Assembly (NCBI GenBank): GCA_030596365.1
Contig: JAUVKG010000027.1
Span: forward strand, 1-13,931
Reading direction: 5' to 3'
Length of the DNA: 13,931 nt
Origin: Chlamydiota bacterium
GTDB taxonomy: Bacteria; Auribacterota; UBA3054; B51-G9
How positions within the stretch are numbered: the first letter of the stretch is position 1; the number at the start of each line of letters is the position of its first letter. The notes beneath the pieces were generated by a model. That model was not told where the DNA came from. It made no database searches and was given only the letters and a program-made list of their open reading frames with translations. The position numbers and the translations under genes were made by a program. Shown in pieces: positions 6,287 through 12,199 of this stretch.

Positions 6287-6454
6287 TGGCCGATAGGCCG
6301 GGGTGGTTCTCGCATTGGTAAGAATTTTTTGGTAAAAGCGAGCGAAATCTTCCCGATTAGGATAAAATTTGGTTGGTTATTTGTGAAAGATCTTTTGTTA
6401 AAATGAGAACCACCCCGCGCTAAAGCGCACCCCTCCTTAGTAAGGAGGGGATTT
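6261..6454. mobile_element. MITE-like element with about 50-base terminal inverted repeats
   Basis: The left end (6261-6311) and right end (6405-6454) are inverted copies. Both read GAGAACCACCCCG inward to outward, then a 4-base-stem hairpin, then CACCCCTCCTT, one variable base and GTAAGGAGGGGA. About 93 bases between them hold no reading frame. The small hairpin is built from GGCC arms on the left and GCGC arms on the right. I recall similar GGGG-hairpin ends in many unrelated bacterial genomes, sometimes around DUF559-type genes, but cannot check that here. No transposase is present and no clear target duplication was found. Confidence 0.75.
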
Positions 6455-6455
6455 T
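6430..6455 (+). terminator. Weak terminator-like hairpin at the right MITE end
   Basis: A 10-base-arm palindrome CCCCTCCTTA/TAAGGAGGGG (6430-6450) is followed by ATTTTA on the plus strand. The stem is strong but the T-run short. It faces outward, toward tgt. Confidence 0.4.
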
Positions 6456-6498
6456 AGGAAATTATTCTTACAAAATACCTTTTCGACCAGTGTCTATT

Positions 6499-6525
6499 AA
6501 ACCTGACCGCTTTACGGTTAGGTTT
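6499..6525. promoter_or_regulatory. Inverted repeat just upstream of the tgt promoter
   Basis: Eleven-base arms AAACCTGACCG (6499-6509) and CGGTTAGGTTT (6515-6525) pair with a single G-T wobble around a 5-base loop. The repeat ends five bases before the -35 box. No T-run follows on either strand, so an operator or element remnant is likelier than a terminator. Confidence 0.5.
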
Positions 6526-6530
6526 ACTTC

Positions 6531-6559
6531 TTGACATAAATTGTAAATACTGATAATAT
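6531..6559 (+). promoter_or_regulatory. Promoter of tgt
   Basis: TTGACA (6531-6536), 17 bases, then TAATAT (6554-6559). An overlapping GATAAT at 6552 is closer to consensus but has a 15-base spacer. The leader would be about 20 bases with no clear Shine-Dalgarno sequence. Confidence 0.65.
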
Positions 6560-6586
6560 TTCATACATAAAATCAGAATAAATCAA

Positions 6587-7705
6587 ATGGCTTTTATATT
6601 AGAACATACAGATAAATTCTCTTCCGCAAGATGTGGCTCGTTAACCACAAAACACGGCGAGATTAAAACTCCAATATTTATGCCCGTGGGTACTCGCGCG
6701 GCGGTGAAAACTTTAACACCGGTCGTTATTGAACAACTTGGCGCGCAGATAATTCTTGGAAATACTTATCACCTCCTTATAAGACCCGGACCCGATATTG
6801 TAGAAAAAGCAGGAGGATTGCATAAATTCATGGCGTGGAATAAACCAATTCTTACCGATAGTGGCGGGTTTCAGGTTTACAGCCTTGGAGATTTGAGAAA
6901 AATCAGCGATAAAGGCGTTGAATTCCGAAGCCATATTGATGGCGCAAAACATTTTATCGGACCACTGGAATCAATGGATATCCAGCAAAAACTCGGTTCG
7001 GATATCGCTATGGTTTTTGATGAATGCCCCCCTTCAATGGCTAAACCTGAAGTTATTGCAAAAGCAGTTGAAAGGACTATAAGATGGGCAAAAGAATGCT
7101 TTGAATCAAATCAGAAATTTAATGAAAAAGGTAATGATCAACTCCTCTTCGGAATTGTTCAAGGCGGTACTTTAGATGAATTTCGTCTGAACTGCATTGA
7201 AGAACTCACAAAAATACCTTTCCCAGGATTCGCTATCGGTGGACTCGCTGTCGGCGAAAAACCGGAGGAAATGTATCGCGTTACCGAACTTTGCTGCAAT
7301 AACCTCCCGGAAAACAAACCGAGATATCTGATGGGTGTAGGAAAGCCTGAGGATATTGTTGAATCAATCAAACGAGGGGTTGATATGTTCGACTGCGTAA
7401 TGCCGACACGTAACGCGCGTAACGGCTCAGCATTTACAGATTTAGGAATGGTGCAGGTTAAAGCAGGACGCTTTAAAGATGACTTTACTCCCATTCAGGA
7501 AGGATGTAAATGCTATACTTGTAAAACTTTTACAAAAGCTTATGTGAGACATTTGTTAAATGTGGGAGAATCACTCGGAGGACAGCTTGTAACAATACAC
7601 AACATACATTATTATCTTAAATTAACAAGCGATATTCGGAAAGCGATACAGGAAGATAAATTTTTGGAATTTGAAAAAGAATTCTATGAGAAAAAAATAC
7701 AATGA
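6587..7705 (+). CDS. tgt: tRNA-guanine transglycosylase (queuine tRNA-ribosyltransferase)
   Basis: A 372-residue TIM-barrel enzyme that swaps guanine-34 for preQ1 in tRNAs for Asp, Asn, His and Tyr during queuosine synthesis. Visible parts: LGNTYHLLIRPG (57-68), the base-binding/catalytic Asp91 in TDSGGFQVYSL, and Asp145 in FDECPP. VQGG (191-194) and AIGGLAVGE (216-224) line the pocket. The nucleophile Asp269 sits in MFDCVMPTRNARNG. The zinc site is Cys307, Cys309, Cys312 and His338 (CKCYTC and TIHN). All key residues are present and length is normal. A good promoter lies close upstream and the ATG at 6587 fits the family start. The stop codon overlaps the repeat sequence that follows. smpB is 225 bases downstream on the same strand; a shared transcript is possible. 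Confidence 0.97.
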   Translation: MAFILEHTDKFSSARCGSLTTKHGEIKTPIFMPVGTRAAVKTLTPVVIEQLGAQIILGNTYHLLIRPGPDIVEKAGGLHKFMAWNKPILTDSGGFQVYSLGDLRKISDKGVEFRSHIDGAKHFIGPLESMDIQQKLGSDIAMVFDECPPSMAKPEVIAKAVERTIRWAKECFESNQKFNEKGNDQLLFGIVQGGTLDEFRLNCIEELTKIPFPGFAIGGLAVGEKPEEMYRVTELCCNNLPENKPRYLMGVGKPEDIVESIKRGVDMFDCVMPTRNARNGSAFTDLGMVQVKAGRFKDDFTPIQEGCKCYTCKTFTKAYVRHLLNVGESLGGQLVTIHNIHYYLKLTSDIRKAIQEDKFLEFEKEFYEKKIQ

Positions 7706-7916
7706 ACCACATAAGGAACATAAGAAAACATAAGAAATTAAATTATTTTATATTAATAAATAAATTGAACCACAGAGTTCACAACTAACGAAGTAACGTG
7801 TATTTCCACGATCATACACAGAAAATAAAAGTTATTGTATTTGAATTCTTAGTGCCTTAGTGTCTTCGTGGCGATAATTAAATAAATCTTATGTTTTCTT
7901 ATGTTACTTATGTGGT
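7706..7916. repeat. Nested inverted repeats between tgt and smpB
   Basis: Outer arms 7706-7735 and 7887-7916 are 30 bases long and complementary at 29. They consist of ACATAAG words of period 9-10. Inside is a second word pair, ACCACAGAG (7769-7777) facing TTAGTGCC, TTAGTGTC, TTCGTGG (about 7849-7871). At the centre is CGTG (7797-7800) facing CACG (7807-7810). The left outer arm begins at the tgt stop codon. No reading frame is supported in this gap. Confidence 0.8.
7787..7811. repeat. 25-base dispersed repeat, copy 1
   Basis: The 25 bases starting AACGAAGTAACGTGTATT and ending CCACGA recur at 9328-9352 with one mismatch. The CGTG/CACG pair can form a small hairpin. Confidence 0.7.
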
Positions 7917-7930
7917 AAAAAAATAATATT

Positions 7931-8410
7931 ATGGCAAAGAAAAAACCTAAAACTCATCCCGGTACCTTAATTACTAACCGGCAGGCACGTAGAAATTATG
8001 AAATTCTCGAAACTCTGGAGGCGGGAATCGAACTGCGCGGAACGGAAGTAAAATCGCTTCGCAATCAGAAAGCGAATATGACTGACTCATTTGCCAGAAT
8101 AGATAATGGGGAAATCAAACTTTATAATTTCCACATCAGTCCGTATGAACAGGGTAATCGATTCAATCACGATCCTTTACGTCCACGAAGATTGCTTTTA
8201 CACAAGCGCGAGATCGCGCGTCTTTTTATTGAATCCGACCGCAAGGGTTCTTCTTTAATCCCTCTTCGTCTTTATCTTAAACAAGGAAGAGTAAAAGTAG
8301 AAATTGGGCTTTGTGTTGGTAAAAGACAATTTGATAAGAGGGAAGACATAAAGAAAAGCGAACACAATCGGGAAATGGCACGTGAAATTTCAAAAATAAA
8401 TCGAAGGTGA
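7931..8410 (+). CDS. smpB: SsrA-binding protein
   Basis: A 159-residue cytoplasmic partner of tmRNA in trans-translation, which frees stalled ribosomes. The beta-barrel shows ITNRQARRNYEILETLEAGI, then ELRGTEVKSLRNQKANMTDS. Next come the RNA-binding segment YNFHISPYEQGNRFNHDPLR and KREIARL. The basic C-terminal tail GKRQFDKREDIKKSEHNREM, which occupies the empty mRNA channel, is intact. Length is typical. The ATG at 7931 fits the family start (MAKKKPKTHPG); no strong ribosome-binding site is visible. The tmRNA gene ssrA is not in the window. Heptamer repeats begin on the base after the stop codon. It shares orientation with tgt. Confidence 0.96.
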   Translation: MAKKKPKTHPGTLITNRQARRNYEILETLEAGIELRGTEVKSLRNQKANMTDSFARIDNGEIKLYNFHISPYEQGNRFNHDPLRPRRLLLHKREIARLFIESDRKGSSLIPLRLYLKQGRVKVEIGLCVGKRQFDKREDIKKSEHNREMAREISKINRR

Positions 8411-8478
8411 TTCGTAATCCGTAATCCGTGATCCGTAATCCGTGATCCGTTATTCGTTATTCGTTATTCGTAATCCGT
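8411..8478. repeat. Nine-unit heptamer array directly after the smpB stop
   Basis: From 8415: TAATCCG twice, TGATCCG, TAATCCG, TGATCCG, TTATTCG three times, TAATCCG, then a fading unit. The array starts right after the TGA at 8408-8410 and keeps strict 7-base spacing while two to three positions vary. Confidence 0.9.
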
Positions 8479-8512
8479 GGATTAAGAAAGAAAAAATGAA
8501 ATTAATTAATAA

Positions 8513-8544
8513 AAATTTATGTGTTCTTATGTACCTTATGTGGT
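8513..8544 (-). repeat. ACCACATAAGG-type word array
   Basis: On the minus strand this reads ACCACATAAGG, then TACATAAG and AACACATAAA. It is the same word family as the arms at 7706-7735 and 7887-7916. It starts 22 bases after the lipoprotein stop codon, in the direction of that gene. Confidence 0.7.
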
Positions 8545-8576
8545 TAAAAAATATTAATTGAATCCGTCAATCAATT
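8545..8576 (-). terminator. Possible AT-rich terminator of the lipoprotein gene
   Basis: On the minus strand AATTGA (8576-8571) and TCAATT (8561-8556) can pair around a 9-base loop containing the stop codon, followed by AATATTTTTT. The stem is short and weak. Confidence 0.35.
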
Positions 8577-9079
8577 TTTTCAAGTTCAATTTTTTGTATT
8601 TTCCCAAAATTATTTTCTTTACTTAAGTCAAGTTTCTTTTTTGTGTCAGCAGATTTTGAACTTCCATATTTTTTAGCTTTCATCAGTTCTTTTTTATTTA
8701 CAGTTTTTGCTGATGCCTTTTCTTTTCCACCTGAAGACCTTATGGTTTGAGAAACCGGGGCAGCTAAAGGAATCGGCTCCAACTTTTTGGACATTTCATT
8801 TTTCCAGGCAGTTGAATCCGTTGTAGGTTCAAGTTGATCTGTTGAGTCAGAGTTTTTTTTGATTTCAGAAACATTGGGGATATTTTTAATCCGGTTTGCT
8901 GAGCCAGGAATAGTTTCAACATTGGAAATGATATTTTCTTCTTTTGCATTTGCAGGAAGAGATGTACTGCTTTTTTTAATTGCAGGAAGAGAAACTTCCT
9001 TTTCAGGTTTTTTTGAACCGGAGTCGCAGCCTTGAAAAACGATACAGAAAAGCACAATAATAATTGACAGTATTTTCAT
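8567..9079 (-). CDS. Lys/Ser-rich lipoprotein of unknown function
   Basis: A 170-residue protein with a lipoprotein signal: MKILSIIIVLFCIVFQGC, lipid-acceptor Cys18, then Asp19. In enterobacteria Asp at +2 favours retention in the inner membrane; whether that rule holds here is unknown. The rest has no recognisable domain. It is low in complexity and rich in Lys, Ser, Thr and Glu, with stretches such as KKPEKEVSLPAIKKSS and SKSADTKKKLDLSKENNF, and is probably largely disordered. The ATG at 9079 fits the signal peptide; the ribosome-binding site is weak. It converges with smpB and is well separated from the genes upstream, so it is probably a single-gene unit. I do not recognise the family. 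A tether or spacer role in the envelope is only a guess. Confidence 0.75.
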   Translation of the reverse strand: MKILSIIIVLFCIVFQGCDSGSKKPEKEVSLPAIKKSSTSLPANAKEENIISNVETIPGSANRIKNIPNVSEIKKNSDSTDQLEPTTDSTAWKNEMSKKLEPIPLAAPVSQTIRSSGGKEKASAKTVNKKELMKAKKYGSSKSADTKKKLDLSKENNFGKIQKIELEKID

Positions 9080-9510
9080 TATATTTTATCAAAAGTATAA
9101 AATCCAACCGTTTCAACGATTGAACTGAGCAGCGGCACAAAAAATAGGTACACAAGCTGTCTGCTCCAGTGATTTTGTTATTTGTTTTATTAATTTTTAC
9201 CACGGAACACACAGAATACACGAAAAATATAAATTTCTTAATTCGTGGTATTTCGTGAAATTTGTGTCTCTCATTTTCTTTGCGGGCTTAGCGAACTTGG
9301 CGTGACATACATTTTTTTCTCTCGCCAAACGAAGTAACGTGTATTCCCACGACCAAAGCGCAAAACTCCCAGCATTCGCCGGGCGCGGCGCAAAGTTAAT
9401 AAAAACAATTAATTATTTGTTAGATTTTTTTACTTTTCTAACACCATTTCGGAAATAACTTTTTACTACCAACCCAAAGCAAGATGCTTTGGTTACTATA
9501 AATAACATTC
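9080..9510. repeat. Repeat-rich spacer upstream of the lipoprotein gene
   Basis: No gene is supported. 9080-9198 is featureless AT-rich sequence that should hold the lipoprotein promoter, though none was clear. 9200-9262 has nine-base words (ACCACGGAA, CACACAGAA, TACACGAAA) and their inverted partners (TTCGTGGT, TTTCGTG). 9279-9304 has TTTGCGGGC, TTAGCGAAC, TTGGCGTG. 9328-9352 is copy 2 of the 25-base repeat. 9474-9492 is a hairpin (CCAAAGC/GCTTTGG, 5-base loop) 19 bases after the stop of the large downstream-oriented gene, but without a T-run. Confidence 0.65.
9328..9352. repeat. 25-base dispersed repeat, copy 2
   Basis: It matches 7787-7811 in the same orientation with one mismatch. The two copies lie in different intergenic regions and outside any reading frame. 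Confidence 0.7.
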
Positions 9511-12111
9511 TTATGACAAACGGCGGAAAACAAGAGCACCGATTGCAAAAAGCAGAGAAATAATAATAATCGGTTCAGGAACAACAATTATATCTACATC
9601 ATAAGATATCATCGGGTCCTCAATGCTTGTAAATCTTACCATACCTGTGCTGCCATCCGGCTGATCAATTGGAATTGTAATTGCAACATCCGTTGTATTG
9701 TTCAATAAATAGATACTATTAGTAACTGTTATCCAACCGGTCCCTGACATAGGCGCGATATTAACTGTTGCGCAACTTTCACTGCTTAATGTCACAAATT
9801 TCTGTGTGTCTATTCCTGTTACAAATTCTAATAGATTCGTATTAATATTAAAATCACCGCAAGGGCTTGTGACAATTACATTAACATTATAAGAGTAATT
9901 CGGAGAACAAGTGCTTACAAAAGAAATTGTGCCTGTTCCTGCTGCCTGATCCTCCGGGATAACTACAGGAATGCTATATCCGTTTCCTTCTAAACTTACT
10001 GAAGAAGGAACCGCAATCCATGGATCAGCGCTGCTGATATTTACACCCGTTACAAAAGGAGCGGAGACATTAATAAATTTTTGCGTTTCGCCTGTTACAA
10101 ATTCAATCGTTGTTGGCGCAACTTCAAAAAATCCCGGACCAACTACTTCAACAGGTACATCATGACTCACTGTTGGCGTATCAATATTTGTAAAACTTAT
10201 AAGACCGGTTGTTCCGGCAGGTTGAGCTGTCATAATGAAATCAACATATTTCCCGTCGTTGGTAAGGTAAACAGCTGAGTCGCCATCAAATGAAAGCCAA
10301 CCTGCACCATCCTCAATAGTTGCCTGCACACCAACAGTAAGCGGAGAATAAGCTCGAACGGAGTCAGAATCAGCAGCGTCAGCCATAACCCACATTTTGG
10401 ATTTGTTAAGTTCAAAGTATCCCGGTTCGAGTACAAAAACATCTTCATCGATAAAAACTGAAGGATCTGCGGCGGAAGAAAAACGTATTGTTCCGCTTGA
10501 AAGTCCAAAACCATTGGTTGTAGGCTGATCGGCAGGAACAGTTACAGGAACACTTACTGATGCATCGTTGCTGAGAGAAATTACAGGCTGAACAGATATC
10601 CAACTTTCATCAGCAACTGCATTAACATCCATTTCAAAAGGACTGCGAGCAATGAGGACCTGTTGTGTTTCTCCTTTGACAAGTACTACTCTGTCAGCAT
10701 ATACATCAAAGAAATTTGAAAGCGGAGTAATACCTGTTACGAGTACAGTTTCCGGAGTAACAATAAGTTCGCCAATACGATTTGTATCACTCCATATTAC
10801 GCTGTTTAAATCGCCGACAAACGCATTGTCATAAGAATACATTAATTCATTTGTACGGTAAGGATTTGTTTGCGCGCCAGCGGGAACATTAACTGTTAAA
10901 TTAATACCACCAAGATCTATTGCGCTGATATTCTCTGCTACAAAGATATCGTTATCAATTCCGCTATAATCCCTCATCCCATTAACATCCATCATTAAAC
11001 CTACCCGTGCTTTACCAACGCCGAAAGTAACTCTGTCACCCAAAGGGCTATAGAAATGCAAAGAGCCATTACCATTTTCTCCCGGGGAAATGTCGCCTGT
11101 AAATTCTACGAAACCGGAAACTTCATCAGAATAACCTTTATAAAAAATACCATCACCGGATATAGCACTTTGCACAACATTTGTCCAAATCAAATCTGTG
11201 CCTCCTGTTGTGTCATATACGCTCATGAGAACAAAATCTCTAACAATCATAGTTCCGGAAAGATATCTTTTTAACCAATTGCTGTACCAACTTTCAACAT
11301 AAGCGTTTGTAAGAACAAGATCCATATTAAAATATTCGCCTGCCATTGAATATGTACCGCGACTTTGTTCATTATTACAGTCATAGGTAGAGTTAACATA
11401 CAAAGGCGGCTCGAAAGTATTTCCTTCGAACTGTCGTAAAAGTCCGCCATTATTAACAAATTTATTAACATCCTTAATTGAAGTTGAATCTCCAAACCAG
11501 CCCGGAGTAATCCAACCGTTACCGTTAAAATTAATATCATGACCATTGCCAAAAACTTCAACACTTTCATAGAGAAGGAATTCGGTAAACCCAACAGCAT
11601 TACTTTCATTTGGAGGTGTAACACCCGCAATTATCAGGTCATTGCTTAAAATAATTTTTGTTGTTCCCCAGAAAATCATTGAAAGATCATTTAAACTTCC
11701 ATCAGGATTAATTGGTCGCGCGTTAGTGAATACTATTGAAGAAGTATCTTTTGAAGGATCATCAAAAACAAACAAAGGAGTGCCGCTTTCTGTAAAATGA
11801 GCAACTTCATTTGTAACATGAAGAGATAGATCGGCAATAATTTTATCTGATGTAATCCAAACCTGGAACCCACCCAATGACTGTGTTTGACTGTTTGGAG
11901 GACTAAAGACCGCATGGTCGCCGGAAATAGTAGGCCATAATCCTGTATTGGCCAAATCAGTAGGCATCCATCCGTTTGTTACTTCCCAGATAAAAGCACC
12001 ATCCTGTATAATATCCCATTTATAAGTATCCGGAGTTCTTGCGTTTGCTGTTGTTGAAGCAACTGAAGCAAACATAGCGATTAAGAGAATTGAAAGAGCA
12101 AGTTTTTTCAT
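9511..12111 (-). CDS. PEP-CTERM surface protein with four BACON-like repeats
   Basis: An 866-residue exported protein. Residues 1-24 are a signal peptide (MKKLALSILLIAMFASVAST, then TANA). Residues 25 to about 460 are a Gly/Asn-rich, beta-strand-like region that I do not recognise. Four tandem units of about 90 residues follow (467-561, 565-657, 661-749, 753-844). Each has a strand opening (FEVAPTTIEFVTGETQKF in the third) and a central Trp (SWISV, GWLSF, PWIAV, GWITV). Each also has a VxxPxDQPxG-like turn and closing strands; this resembles BACON-type Ig-fold domains. The C-terminus is VPEP (844-847), a membrane segment and Arg863-Arg864, the exosortase sorting signal. Expected fate: secretion, cleavage at PEP and anchoring or release at the surface, often with exopolysaccharide. 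The ATG has AAAGGA seven bases upstream. No catalytic motif is seen; carbohydrate binding is possible. Confidence 0.85.
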   Translation of the reverse strand: MKKLALSILLIAMFASVASTTANARTPDTYKWDIIQDGAFIWEVTNGWMPTDLANTGLWPTISGDHAVFSPPNSQTQSLGGFQVWITSDKIIADLSLHVTNEVAHFTESGTPLFVFDDPSKDTSSIVFTNARPINPDGSLNDLSMIFWGTTKIILSNDLIIAGVTPPNESNAVGFTEFLLYESVEVFGNGHDINFNGNGWITPGWFGDSTSIKDVNKFVNNGGLLRQFEGNTFEPPLYVNSTYDCNNEQSRGTYSMAGEYFNMDLVLTNAYVESWYSNWLKRYLSGTMIVRDFVLMSVYDTTGGTDLIWTNVVQSAISGDGIFYKGYSDEVSGFVEFTGDISPGENGNGSLHFYSPLGDRVTFGVGKARVGLMMDVNGMRDYSGIDNDIFVAENISAIDLGGINLTVNVPAGAQTNPYRTNELMYSYDNAFVGDLNSVIWSDTNRIGELIVTPETVLVTGITPLSNFFDVYADRVVLVKGETQQVLIARSPFEMDVNAVADESWISVQPVISLSNDASVSVPVTVPADQPTTNGFGLSSGTIRFSSAADPSVFIDEDVFVLEPGYFELNKSKMWVMADAADSDSVRAYSPLTVGVQATIEDGAGWLSFDGDSAVYLTNDGKYVDFIMTAQPAGTTGLISFTNIDTPTVSHDVPVEVVGPGFFEVAPTTIEFVTGETQKFINVSAPFVTGVNISSADPWIAVPSSVSLEGNGYSIPVVIPEDQAAGTGTISFVSTCSPNYSYNVNVIVTSPCGDFNINTNLLEFVTGIDTQKFVTLSSESCATVNIAPMSGTGWITVTNSIYLLNNTTDVAITIPIDQPDGSTGMVRFTSIEDPMISYDVDIIVVPEPIIIISLLFAIGALVFRRLS

Positions 12112-12154
12112 GGTTTTGTCCTTTGTGGTTTAGTTATATTGTTATTTAGTATAG

Positions 12155-12180
12155 TTAATAGTAATAGATTATACTATTAA
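12155..12180. promoter_or_regulatory. Inverted repeat over the -10 and start site
   Basis: Perfect 9-base arms TTAATAGTA (12155-12163) and TACTATTAA (12172-12180), with 8 bases between, cover the -10 box and the expected start. It sits where a repressor would act. The sequence is AT-rich, so chance is not excluded. Confidence 0.5.
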
Positions 12181-12196
12181 TTGTAAAATAAGTCAA
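12168..12196 (-). promoter_or_regulatory. Promoter of the 866-residue PEP-CTERM gene
   Basis: On the minus strand TTGACT (12191-12196), a 17-base spacer and TATAAT (12168-12173). The start would be near 12161, giving a leader of about 50 bases that ends in a strong AAAGGA ribosome-binding site. The -35 lies a few bases after the stop codon of the upstream gene. Confidence 0.8.
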
Positions 12197-12199
12197 ATT

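Noticed and set aside
9080..9130. Promoter for the lipoprotein gene
   Set aside because: TATACT is present at 9094-9099 on the minus strand, but no -35 with 16-18 base spacing fits.
9003..9221. Minus-strand frame of 72 codons upstream of the lipoprotein
   Set aside because: It overlaps the lipoprotein start and its N-terminal part is made of the nine-base words; no recognisable protein.
9474..9492. Hairpin CCAAAGC/GCTTTGG as terminator of the 866-residue gene
   Set aside because: Stem is only 7 bp with a possible bulged extension, and no T-run follows on the minus strand; kept only as a note in the spacer entry.
10230..10514. Antisense and alternate-frame open frames inside the 866-residue gene (also 9971-10278, 11271-11630, 11733-11915)
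   Set aside because: They lie inside a well-supported gene, have no family resemblance and no ribosome-binding site; shadows of the real frame.
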